A stretch of 64,000 nucleotides of DNA from positions 40,171,001 through 40,235,000 of the forward strand of contig NC_037090.1 in NCBI RefSeq assembly GCF_002994745.2, in the 5' to 3' direction. Made by a program: the position numbers and the translations under genes. Below are positions 48,652-59,459 of the stretch, piece after piece; position 1 is the first letter of the stretch; the number at the start of each line of letters is the position of its first letter. This DNA is from Rosa chinensis. Taxonomy: Eukaryota; Streptophyta; Magnoliopsida; Rosales; Rosaceae. The notes below the pieces were generated by a model, which ran no database searches, was not told the origin of the DNA, and worked only from the letters and a program-made list of their open reading frames with translations.

Positions 48652-50200
48652 TGTTGATGTCATAATTTGGTTCGACAAAGACTTTTAACTGTTCAACCCA
48701 TTCTACGTAGGACGCGTTGAAATGTCAAAGAGTCCACGTAAGACCCTGACATTTCAACACTTAAACCCTTCATTGAGAAAGAAAAGATAATCCTAAGATG
48801 AAAATAACCATGACTAGTGAGATGCCTCACTTTGGTACTCCAAGTCTTCAACCTTGGATCTCCACCTCTTAGGTCTTGGACAGTCACCACGTGATTGATT
48901 CACCACCTTGGATGGCAAGGAAAAAGCATATCACGACCTCATTACTAGAAAAGCATAGTCCAAAGGAATCAAGAGCCTCAAACCCCAAGACCAATAGTTC
49001 GACCCCCAAGCTTAAAAGCCTCGACCTCTAAGAATCATGGTCACGAGCTCCAAGGCTAAATCCTGTACTATCAACTCACTCTCAGACAAAGTCATTGCAA
49101 TGGGACATAGTTAGCGGAAATCAAGGGCCAACTCTCACTTACTAGGCCAGGTGTCATGCTCTAATGATAGGTATGGTCCGTGGGCATGGCCCAAGAGTGA
49201 CGTGAAAGGAAGAGACCACATAGTTGTGATACCTGTCACCAACTCTGTCAGATGGAGTGTCAAGAAGTAGAAATTATGGGGCTGACACCCTCATTTTTGG
49301 GAAGAACCCATACCGTCCCTTTCCACCTCAACTACTCCTTCTCCTATAAATATCAGTCCTTCACAAGCAGAAGGGGAGGGATAAAAAACTCTCTCTTCTC
49401 TTCCAAAGCTATGCTAAAATGCATAATCTCTTCTCCCTCTTTCTCTATTGACATGTCAACTTCATTCTTATGTCAAAATGCTTAAGCATCATTCTTTCTT
49501 CTCCAATCTCCATAAATGTTCAAACACACTTATCTAACTTAGGCATCAGAGTGTATTTGGCCGGCCTTAGGCTGGTCCTCTGATTACCTTCCATCTATTC
49601 ACATTTGCAGGTCTTTTCCATGGAGCTCCGCCAACTCGAGGAGTTGGATGCCCAACGTCAGGTGGAGGATATTGTACGCCCGAGCCAGACTGGATGTTTA
49701 AGAAGAGGTTGATATACGCCCAAGCCACAGATTGGATGCCCAATGTCAAGCGGAGGAATCCCGAGACGTCAAGTGAAGGGAGCCTGAGACCAGACTATCA
49801 GTTTCACCGAACAAAGAAGCTTGGACGCCCAACATCAAGCAAAGGAAGCCCAGGGCAAGACCATTAGCTTCACCCAACAAAGGAGCGTGGAGGCCCAACA
49901 TCAGGCGAAGGAAGCCCAAGGCCAAACTATCTATTTCACCTAACAAGGGAGCTTGGAAGCCCAACATCAGGTAAAAGAAGCCCGAGGCCATACATTCATT
50001 CACAAGAGGTGGACGACCAAGATTAGGCACAGGACCACCAGGGCATACCGTCAGTCACAAGTAGATGACCAAAGCTACTCATGTAGTCAAACTAATCGAA
50101 GGAAAAGATAGGCCCACTTGAAGAAAACAACCCCACCACTTTACACTTGGATTTCAACGGATCTTCAGTTGACTCGTTGATGACGAAATTGGCACCAACA
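48652..50200 (+). mobile_element. Gypsy-type LTR (5' LTR, partner missing)
   Basis: 1549 bp from TGTTGATGTC to CACCAACA, followed by AATGGCACTGTTTGTGGGAA, which resembles the primer region of many plant Gypsy elements. A TATA box (CTATAAATA) lies at about 49343. No coding sequence. Only the leader follows before it is cut by another LTR at about 50870, so this is the left end of a truncated element. The boundary is inferred from TG..CA and the primer region; no TSD could be checked. Confidence 0.65.
49740..50000 (+). repeat. About 80-bp tandem repeats in the Gypsy LTR
   Basis: Four diverged units of the form GGAGCTTGGAcGCCCAACAT-CAggCgAAGGAAGCCC followed by a spacer ending TTTCACC, starting near 49745, 49824, 49882 and 49942. 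They lie near the 3' part of the LTR, upstream of the primer region. Confidence 0.75.
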
Positions 50201-50869
50201 AATGGCACTGTTTGTGGGAACCTTGGATGCTTAGTGCGTGTTCACTAGTTCAGTTAAGAAGCAAGCGTAGTATGCCAGAAAGACCTTCGATGTCTAGAGT
50301 CTTACCTACGACTACAAATGAAAGATGAAACAATGACAAATTGGGCAAGAGTGGACATCCACCTATGAGGAGGAGCACAAGGTCGAGCATACCATGCTTG
50401 CAAGGAATAGAGGAGAAGTCCACCAATCCTTACCACTACAAACCTCGGCTTCCACCTACTACACCAACCGGAGGCTGGACACTCAATGTTCATATCTACA
50501 AATCTTTGTCCATATGTCTCCATTTGATGGAAGATAGCCCACTCTTGAACATGATGTTATCATATGTGTACTCCCCCGACATGCCATTGACGAGGACACC
50601 GAGGGTGACCATCGTCGCAACGACAGACACGTTGACGATCTGGAAAACACGAAGCAACCATCACTACCCAACTATCGCCACGCAAGGCTGACGAACACAC
50701 TTGATCCTCATATCACCCCTGCTAATCATTACTATCACTGGATGGTGACGAGCTAATTATCATCATTGGAACACCATCACTAGAATTCAAGCCAGGAACT
50801 GATATCAGACAAAGTCTGTAGATTTGATGAATGATGTAGTCAAGAGATTCAAACAAAGACAACGCACGA
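50201..50869 (+). other. Gypsy leader / gag lead-in remnant
   Basis: Follows the LTR and primer region. No gag domain recognised; open stretches are short and lack motifs. It ends where similarity to family-A LTRs begins. Confidence 0.4.
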
Positions 50870-52232
50870 ATCAAAAATCTACTAAAAGCCCTCGGAAAGG
50901 AATTTCAGTGCTAATCTCGTAATTCATAAATAAATCTCAATAAATCAAAACTCAATAAACCATAAAACTCAATAATTCAAATCATAAATTAAATCTTAAT
51001 TGGATAAAAATAATAATAATACTGCATGCTCAATTTATGTAAAATAAATGTCCACTCACAGTACTATTTAGGAGACCATGCAACTGGTTTCTTACATCGA
51101 GCAGTAACTCGGCACGTCGCTTTGTACACAATTATAATTTGTGAATAACAATTTGGAAATTAAATACGATTCCACATCAAATCCTCATAAATCAACATTT
51201 CTATTTCTTCTCCGATTTAACCAAAACACCATCATTAACACCAATTCTTTAATTCAAAGTTTCTAGGGCAGAATTGAGAGAAATCCAACTGTGGAATTCT
51301 CATAAATCAATAACCAACTATTGAACTTCAGAAATTTCGATCGATACCAAAACTCTTCCGATTCCCATCAAACTCATATCTGTAAATTCGTAACAACAAG
51401 TACTATCCAACAAACCAAAACAACTCACCAGGAATGGCCCGACGTGCCGCCACAGGCTGCTGCGCTTGGGCCCCACGCGCCGCCGGTCAACCACCATATC
51501 TGGCTACCAAATTTTACCAGCATCATCAACTCAACATTCTAAGCATCTTTCATAACTCTGGCCAAACTCAATTTCAAGTCTAGAGGGTCGAAATTACATC
51601 AAATCCGTACGGGGTTTCTCGCCGTGGATCCGCTTTAATCCTGCCAAATCGTTGATACCCACTGTCATGGATCGAACCAGCATCGAGGAGTAGGTGATGG
51701 ATCGGCCTGAAATGGCTGGAAAATGAGAAAATGCCGACTGAACCCCTCGAGTTCACCTCCTTGCTGCACCTCCCACGGCCCAAATCACGCCACCCAACTA
51801 CCACTATCATAAAGAGGATGAAGAGAAGAGTTCATAGCCACAGACAGGGCCTCAATCGATCACCGGACGAGGGAGAAACCGCCGGCCAAAGCTGACGGGG
51901 TTGGGGAGAGAGAAACGGAGAGGGGAGAGAGAGAGTGGTAGACTGATCTGCCACAGTAAATTTTCTAATATATTAATTTAGCATGAACAGTAATTTTACC
52001 TTTTAGCTTATAACTTTCACATACGAACTCTGATTTTTACGTACAATATATGCACGCGTTCGGTTTAACGTTCTCTACGATTTTCATGAAGAAAATTTCC
52101 TCAAATTTTGACCCGAACAAAAAGTCAACTTTTAGGGCCCCTAAAAGGTCGAAACGGAGTCGAAAATAAAAATAACTCTCGTTTACCGTCCGAAAGACTA
52201 GTAAACTGGTAAATTTGGGCTCGGACGTTACA
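50870..52232 (-). mobile_element. Truncated family-A LTR (copy A3)
   Basis: From about 50920 it aligns with A1: GTCCACTCACAGTACTATTT at about 51050, AGGGCAGAA.TGAGAGAAATCC at about 51268 and the CGAACTCTGATTTTTACGTA block at about 52024. It ends CTCGGACGTTACA at 52232. The TGACAGGACC end is missing, so about half the LTR is lost at the junction with the Gypsy fragment. The left boundary is approximate. Confidence 0.75.
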
Positions 52233-52712
52233 GGTATGTAATGGCCTTCTTGACATGCGCTATTATCAATGGAATTACCATTGTTTCAAAAAATGTTTCA
52301 AGATTATAATCATACAAAAACTCAGTTATGGAAAGCAAGTTCTTCTCTATTAATGATAGTATAGATCATGTCTAGTATGCCTTTAATTCTTCTATTTATG
52401 TACTTGTGGTTGTGTAATATATGTGATCATTCAGAACTAGGTCACAACTATTTCCACCAAGGGAAGGCCTAAGAGAGCAATATAGCGCGGGGATACAGGA
52501 TACAGAGGAATTATAAATGGATGAAGTATATGTTGGTTTTTTGTTTTTTTTTTGACAAAGGAAGTATATGTTGTTCGACAAGGACCAGTGAAAGGGACAG
52601 AAGTGATGTAGATGGTGGGTAGACTCTAAAATTCTAGCTAGAATTGGCAAAGAGAGAAATTATAGATTTTTTTCACACTAGAAATTTTCATACCTGTGAA
52701 ACTAAAAATCAC
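52233..52712. other. Flank with LINE-tail-like sequence and a micro-insert
   Basis: 52233-52293 (GGTATGTAATGGCCTTC ... CCATTGTTTCAAAAAA) looks like a LINE 3' end. A 25-bp T-rich insert (52536-52560) is bracketed by GAAGTATATGTTG duplicates (52523-52535 and 52561-52573). No gene. Confidence 0.45.
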
Positions 52713-52728
52713 ACAACCGTTTTACTTT

Positions 52729-55700
52729 TTTTTTTTTATGACAGAAAAAAAACCCCTCCAGCTGATCCAACTGGGACACTGGGGACACCGAAAGGGGTAA
52801 ACAAAAGAACCAGACAGAAGGATTATTACAAAAATGAGCTGCCAAAACTAACCGATCTGCTACAAAATTGGTCTGATGATATATGTGTCGGAAAAGAACC
52901 GATTGAAAGTGAGCAGTCAAGGACTTAATGTCATCAATCAGAGTCCGAATCCTCCAATAAATCTGGCATCTGCCTTGAATATAGTCAATTAGGAGCTTGG
53001 AATCCCCTTCCATTATTACATGATATGTGCAAAAGCAATCGCCAATTTAAACCCTGAAAATGTCGAGCGTTAGTATAGGATAAGCAGGGATAGTTCTAAA
53101 CCGGGGATTGAGGGTGCTAACATGTGAGACAAATTTAAAGAGAAGAATATACATATCATACGAAAATTACTAGAACATATACAAGTTAAGTTAGAATTAA
53201 ATTAGAAATCCATATATAACACAAACACATATTACTATTCATGAAAACACTATTCATGAAATTAAAACATATTTCCAGATTATTAACTTAATTATTTACG
53301 ATAACATGCAACCTAGAAACCTAAAACCAATTTTATTTATTTACACATATACAAGAACAAGAAAACATAAAGATAGGGGGTTTTGAAGATCAAACTATAA
53401 AAATTTCAGAAAACAATAAAAGAATAAAATCGTTTCTATACAAAGGTGGGAAAAGAAGAATTTTCGAAGAACAACTTATCAAGAACCAATCAAGCTCAAC
53501 GTTTTCATGCATCCCTCAATCTTTCTTTTAATTACCATGGAAAGCTATCAACCAAGACACAAAGATCAAAGCAACCATTGTCCCTTTTAACTTTCTTTCT
53601 TAAGTCAAATCGAAAGAGCAAAGCACCAAATCAATTTTATTTTGAAAAGTTCAATATCACACACTCAAAGCAACTGCGTTGAAAAATCCCTTTTTCAAAT
53701 CATTAAGTTCAAGAAAGAATCAATAGACATGCGAATCCAAGCATGTCAAAACTCATCAACACATGCATAACCTGATTTCGACTCTAAGCAAGCCTTTACT
53801 ACTTATTCGAATTAGGGTTTACAAAGCATAAAACCTAATTACTAACAAGTTACATGCAAGTCTTCCTATGTTCCGGACCACAAGAACGTTCCATGTAATG
53901 AAGCACAAAATCAGATCAACAATCCATATATTCGGCAATTAATCAAGACAAAGGACACATAAACACATCAATCATTGAATAGAACATCAAAATTATACTT
54001 GAAAACAGATTTGCATACTCAAAAGATTCGGTTTAAACATAGAAAATCCATTCAACAATTTCACAAAACCGTGAGTTATATGTATGATAAAGCGTATATG
54101 AATAACCCTTAGTCACGTCCCAAGGTCCAAAGCAGCTCCTTAGCACAGCAACAAGTGAAGATCACGGTGGTGGAGGGTGATGGCACGGCCTTGCTCCTTG
54201 AAGATTGCGAAAACCTGAAACTAGAGAGAAAGCAAGTGAGAATCGAATTTGTGGAGAAAAGTGTTGTAACCATGAGACGTCAAATACACTAGGTATAGGA
54301 GGATGTCCCAAAGCTCTCCCAATTCGTTTCTACTTGACTTCGCTTAGTTTGTGTTGATCTAGGACTTCTTTGTCACAAAACAGATTTCCGGCAGGATTGA
54401 CCTCAGTGCACTAAAATGGTCATAAATTCTTCTAGAAAATAGATATTTATGAGCTGTAAAAAGTTCTGAAAACTATACATCTGTAGCTTTCCAACCATAT
54501 AAATATCATAATTTTATGAGCTCTGAGCAATTTTTGATACTCCGTTGAATTTGACTGATCTGCACAGGCAGATTTCCGATTCTGTAATGGATTTGACTTT
54601 TAAAGCACAACTTAAGTCCAATTCGGTTTTCTTTCATATCACATGCCTCTCACATGTCTTCCATGCCTTATTGAAGAATAAGACGTCAAGAACTCCCTAG
54701 AACCTTCAAGAATCTCACGGAAATTCCTCAATCCTTTTCCACTTCGAATTCTAACTCCATGTTTCTCTCAAAACCGAATTCAAAGTGTATTCTTCTTCCA
54801 TGTGCACGGCATATGATCTTCTTGAGACTTCTAGATGCTTCATGAATGTTCCAAGGCTCTCCTAGTATGAGTAGAACTCCATATACAAGTAGGTTTCCTA
54901 GTTGAATACAAACTTCTTTTCTGCGATTCTTCTACACTCTTCCGGAACCTTCTTGAGTAATCCTTATCCAACTGGGACTCCTTGTCACACTAGGATTCCT
55001 TATGTGAGTAGAATTGGGTTTCCTTGTCCAAGTAGAACTTCTAATTTCCGCGACTTAAAAGTTTGAATCCAAGTCAGCTTCTGATTCCTACTCCAACTAG
55101 GATTCTTTTTCCTAGTCAAATTGGGAGAACTTCCATTTCTTCATTTCTTTTCCATTTCTGCACCACTTGTGCCTTCCTTAGTCATTTTTGGACCTTGAGA
55201 CTCCATTTTACTTGTAAAACACTAACTAAGTTAAATTGATCAAGATAAAGGAAATAACTTAGCAAAATATAGGGTTTAAACATTATAAACGTCGCATTTT
55301 ATGCTCCTATCATTACATTAGGATGCTGGTGCAGAAGACAAGTGTGTAAACCATCCCGTAAGGCCATAGCCTCCGCCACAAGGACATTAGCATTTCCTAT
55401 ATGTCTATTAGCTGCAAACAAAGGATTACTGTCCTCATTGCGAATAACAAATCCAATTACTGCTAAACCATTTCGTACAGAACCATCAAAGTTCAGCTTG
55501 ACTTGATTAACCTTAGAAGGCTGCCATTTGATATGAAAATATTTTGAAACCTTTGGAAGAGAGATCTAGGATCAGCCTGTAGGTAGCTAGAACTTAGCAA
55601 AAACGCTTGAAACACACAAGAAGCAGGAGAAACTTGAAGATGCTTAAATATTAGTTTATTACGACAGTTCCAAATACCTCAAGCAATATAGAAAATTGAA

Positions 55701-55729
55701 GCAAAAAGCTCAGCAGAAGTTGGTATGTG
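52729..55729 (-). mobile_element. 5'-truncated LINE, split by LTR B3
   Basis: Flanked by a 16-bp TSD ACAACCGTTTTACTTT (52713-52728 and 55730-55745), with a T run at 52726-52737 that is the poly(A) tail of a minus-strand LINE. The two host pieces (55729-55313 and 53020-52740) encode an RNase H-like domain on the minus strand: L-N-F-D-G-S-V-R-N-G and E-A-M-A-L-R-D-G in the first, E-G-D-S-K-L-L-I-D-Y-I-Q-G-R-C and N-F-V-A-D-R-L in the second. Without the LTR the element is only about 0.7 kb; RT and endonuclease are absent. Confidence 0.87.
53021..55312 (-). mobile_element. Solo LTR, family B (copy B3)
   Basis: 2292 bp with TG...CA ends (TGATATGTGC ... GCTCCTATCA) and a perfect TSD TTACA (53016-53020 and 55313-55317), inside the LINE RNase H. 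Shared with B1: AACCGGGGATTGAGGGT near the left end and GTCGCATTWWATGCTCCTAT at the right end. Sense strand is minus, by comparison with B2. No coding sequence. Confidence 0.87.
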
Positions 55730-55745
55730 ACAACCGTTTTACTTT

Positions 55746-56497
55746 AATTCAAGATGTTGATCCTCTCTCACTAAAAGTTTCAAACATCCGTTCAAAAAAA
55801 AAAAGGTTTCAAACAGTTGATACTCCTGTTTTTTTACAAACACAAAATTAAAATTAAAATTTTGGCCATCTTTTAAGTTATAAATAATACAAAGACTATT
55901 TTTGAGCTGTAAACCATAATCCAAGTTGTGGGGCCGTTAATTAAATCAGCCCCTAGGAAAGGAATCAAAGGATGATGTAATCTAACATGCGTAAAAGTCT
56001 TTAGAATTAATTAACTAATAAGTAATGTCTGAATGATGGTTGACACCGAAGCCTAATCTAAAACTAATAATTGGGGTTGCTATTTTTAGTCGGTGACTTG
56101 CGCAAAAAATCAGTACAAGTAATAAAGGCCATGCTCTCTTCTTCTTTTTTTCAATTTTTTTTTTAATTTTTAATGTTTAATTTATTTATTTATTATTTTT
56201 ATTTTTTGAGAATAAAGGCCATGTTGTTTCACATGCCCACCGTACTGCGAAAGGACCACGTGAGCCTTTTTTTTTTCGATATATAGATACCCTTTGGTTC
56301 AAAGCAAAATAGGCTTTTTTTTTTTTATGAGTATAAATAAAATCACATTAACATTTTACATGAATAAATGTTTGTTTGGCTCTCTTTTCAGTTGCGGTGT
56401 CCAAAGTAATGTTTTAAAATGCTTAAGGCGTGATCAAGACGTTTTTTTGGAGAGTTTCGTTAAGGTGTAAATTACGACGCATAATAACAAATAAATA
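55746..56497. other. AT-rich intergenic sequence
   Basis: No gene seen. A 19-bp insert ending in an A run (55787-55805) is bracketed by GTTTCAAACA (55777-55786 and 55806-55815). T-rich tracts lie at about 56140-56215. Confidence 0.45.
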
Positions 56498-56631
56498 ATA
56501 GGTGAGCCGTGGCTTGTTGGTTAGCTAGCCTAACTAAAACTGTGGAGATCACGGGTCCAAATCTCACTGACATCAAGGATGAGGTGGGGTGGGGAGTTAC
56601 ATTATCATCCAGAGTCAAAAAAAAAAAAAAA
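56498..56631 (+). mobile_element. SINE with tRNA-like head and poly(A)
   Basis: GAGCCGTGGCTTGTTGGTTAG carries an A-box-like TGGCTTGTTGG and, 35 bases on, a B-box-like GGTCCAAATCTC; the element ends in A16. Flanks ACAAATAAATA (56487-56497) and ACAAAGAAATA (56632-56642) are an 11-bp TSD with one mismatch. About 134 bp. Confidence 0.85.
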
Positions 56632-56642
56632 ACAAAGAAATA

Positions 56643-58084
56643 TTTATATAGCATTAAAAATAAAGCCAAGTAAAATAAGTAAAATGCTTGCTTAAGTAAA
56701 ATAAGGCATAGTGTTCATTTATCTAATCAATGAATATATAGCACCTTCCATGGTGTGTTTTTTGCATAATTAAGCCTATAATTGGGTTAGCAACTCATAA
56801 TTAATTGGTTAATACATACTTGTTTAATAAACAATCTCATATGGCTTCTGTGCTAACCCTTAAAAATGTTTCTTAATTTCTATCATCCTAATTTCTCTAA
56901 ATCAAAGTTCTAAACAAAAACCAACCAAGAACATATATACATGAAAATCGCTGGATACAACTAATTATACTATAATTTATGCATATTAGATTCATAATTT
57001 GAACTCAACTCAAACTCAACTATACATATCAAATGATACTCAATTCAAACTCAATTTTCTACTTATCAAATTATCAGCAAAAGATGAGAAAGAAAAATGT
57101 GTGATACTTATCGATTGAAATAGAACTATAAAACATCAATTTAAACTCAAAGGGGAGTCTAGAAACAGATACAGAAAGCTGTGCTGACCCAAAAGAAAAG
57201 AAAAAAAATTCTTTGCACACATGTCTTCCCCCAATTTTCAATGCCTTCTGTGCATTAAAAGTCTTATAAGCGCGCTTTGCCATCAAAACGGACGCAATAT
57301 GACTGCAGATTAGCGCTTTTCATGCCTTGAGGCGCACCTAATTTTAATACCATGTTTCTTTAGTCACCATTAATGATACCTAAAGCCTTTACCAGTCTAG
57401 CTTTCTTTCGGGTTCATTCTCCCCACTTTCTTCCTCTTTGTAGTTGAATTTTGTAAAAACCGTCTTTATGCCTTCTAGTCTAGGACTGTAGGGTTTGATC
57501 CTCACAAGTCAAATGATCTAATATATTTTTATGAGAAGACGAGGGTATATTAAAAGAAAAATTTATTGATTATAACACACCCTTTTGAGGCACTACAAAA
57601 AAAGACTGTGTAACTAATTTCACATATTATTTAATGAGGTATTTACAAATGATGCATTGCTCTAGAGCCATACAAATAAAAAGAAATCTAAACTATTATC
57701 GTTTCACTCAAAAATAGTCTTCGAATTTTTTGGACCCCAAACACCCACCATGTAAAGGCACTGCTGCAACAGAGACCACAGTGGAGACCCAACTTGAGAC
57801 CCCTATCTCCGAAAGCATAAACTAGATCTGCATAGTCGTTGTGCCCCATAAAGAACAATAAAGAAGATCTAAAATAAAGGACAAAAAAGAAGATTGGATC
57901 TGTTCGGAAGAAAATGGTAAAGAGGAGAACAGTAACAAACATGCATGTGAAAGTTGACAAAGAAGCCCCAACAAAAATAAAACAAGAGACACGGCGCCTT
58001 CAACGCTCACTCCCTCCCTCATTCCACGCCTCAAACCCCGCGCGGGCATTCCCTTAATTTGATTTAATTGGGGCTGTAAATCCC
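56643..58084. other. Intergenic, upstream of the GASA gene
   Basis: AT-rich; no coding exon, TIR pair or LTR recognised. The last 150 bp should contain the GASA promoter. Confidence 0.5.
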
Positions 58085-58092
58085 TATAAATA
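58085..58092 (+). promoter_or_regulatory. TATA box of the GASA gene
   Basis: TATAAATA 90 bp upstream of the start codon, in the context CCCTATAAATAACC, giving a predicted 5' UTR of about 60 nt. Confidence 0.75.
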
Positions 58093-58174
58093 ACCTACTC
58101 GATCATCATTCGTTGAAACCACAAACCAACCATATCTCTATCCCCTAGTGCTTTGTGAGAAACACAAGTAAGCA

Positions 58175-58712
58175 ATGGCAGGACGTCCGTACACCTCCCT
58201 CCTGCTGCTGCTTTCTCTGCTTCTTCTAGTCACACTCTCTCCTGTGGCTGAGGTATATTATCAATTTCATCCTTGCATCTTCAAACATGCATGTAAACAG
58301 TAAACCAATACTGGGTTTTGAACTGTGTAAGGCTGTACCATAATCGAGATTGAGTCGTGATGTGAGCTGATCAGATCTCGACTCACGATCTCGACTCGCT
58401 TGGGTACATTGCACTGATCCAACCTATCTTCGTCATCTGTTATATAGCATTATAGCTAGAACATGATCTCTAATCTAGTCTGCGTTTTTGGTCGCTCATT
58501 CACAGGCTTACACCAAGCTTCGTCCTCAAGATTGCAAACCAAAATGTACGTATCGGTGCTCGGCGACATCGCACAAGAAGCCATGCAAGTTCTTCTGCGA
58601 AAAGTGCTGTGCCAAATGCCTTTGTGTACCTCCAGGAACTTACGGCCACAAGCAAGTATGCCCTTGCTACAACAACTGGAAGACCCAAGAAGGAAAACCC
58701 AAATGCCCCTGA
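58175..58712 (+). CDS. GASA / snakin-type gibberellin-regulated peptide
   Basis: Two exons, 58175-58252 and 58506-58712 (GT-AG, phase 0), giving 94 aa. Residues 1 to about 26 are a signal peptide with a Leu-rich core; the mature part contains 12 cysteines in the GASA spacing (D-C-K-P-K-C-T-Y-R-C ... C-E-K-C-C-A-K-C-L-C-V-P-P-G-T-Y-G ... C-P-C-Y ... K-C-P). It is secreted to the apoplast or wall. Family members act in gibberellin- and other hormone-dependent growth, redox balance and antimicrobial defence. The R-C-S-A-T-S-H-K-K-P-C signature suggests the subgroup with Arabidopsis GASA4/6/12-like proteins. The intron (253 bp) follows the signal peptide. Intact, with its own TATA box; a Copia starts about 260 bp downstream. 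Confidence 0.95.
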
Positions 58713-58976
58713 TTCAAATTCCTTCCGCGGCCCCAAAATTAGTAGTAATAAAGCATACAATTGCTTCCATTTCTGCCATTAATTAAAGTCTAGTTTTATG
58801 AATCAATTATGGCAGCAATTATTGTTTTCAATTAATTACCACTTTAGTGTTTGCTACCCTCTAGGCTGTAAATCCATCTTACACCCAGATTAGGCGGTGC
58901 AATATACTGTGGCTTTATTATTTTTTCTTTATAACTTTTGTAACTTCTATAAAAATGAAAATAGTGTTCAACTACT
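58713..58976 (+). other. GASA 3' UTR and flank
   Basis: AATAAAGC at about 58746 and further AT-rich sequence could give polyadenylation. No other feature. Confidence 0.5.
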
Positions 58977-59190
58977 TGTTTGGCCTAAACTCTAGGTTAC
59001 TTGATCTAGTGGTAATAGGGTTAGAATTAGAGATAATATCAGAGAATCTTGGAGATATCCAATCAATGTAATATTATGTTTCTTTGTACAACTCTTATTC
59101 GATGCCTTGTAATCCTCTCTATATAAAGAGACTCATATTATCAATGAAAGTACGACTCAATTATCTTCCAATTTTAGTTTTTCTTGAACA
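58977..59190 (+). repeat. 5' LTR of the second Copia
   Basis: Begins TGTTTGGCC (start inferred from TG) and ends CTTGAACA. TATATAAAGAGACTC at about 59120 is a TATA box. It differs in sequence from the first Copia's LTR although the primer site is shared. The start is less certain than the end. Confidence 0.7.
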
Positions 59191-59203
59191 CGTTATCAGC
59201 ACG
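59191..59203 (+). promoter_or_regulatory. Primer-binding site, second Copia
   Basis: CGTTATCAGCACG directly after the LTR, identical over 13 bases to the site at 40793-40805 (-). Confidence 0.7.
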
Positions 59204-59459
59204 AATCCCTAACCTTAAAACCCTAATATCGTAGCCTTCAAACTCTCACAACCCCCGCTGTCAAAAGAAAAAAACAGAAGAAGAAGGAATAAGACCCTCT
59301 CGCCCAAAAGTCATAGAAAAAGAAAGGAAAAAAAAAAACAAAAAGAAAAGGAGGAAGCCCGCCCACTTGCCAGAAAGAAGGAAAAGAACAAAAAGAGAGA
59401 AAGAGAAAAGAAGGGACGTGGCTCACTACCAGAAAGGAAGAAAAGAAAGATAAAAAAAA

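Noticed and set aside
56498..56631. tRNA gene
   Set aside because: A- and B-box-like motifs are present but there is no cloverleaf, and a poly(A) tail and TSD mark it as a SINE.
58500..58760. Minus-strand frame opposite GASA exon 2
   Set aside because: Antisense shadow of the cysteine-rich exon.
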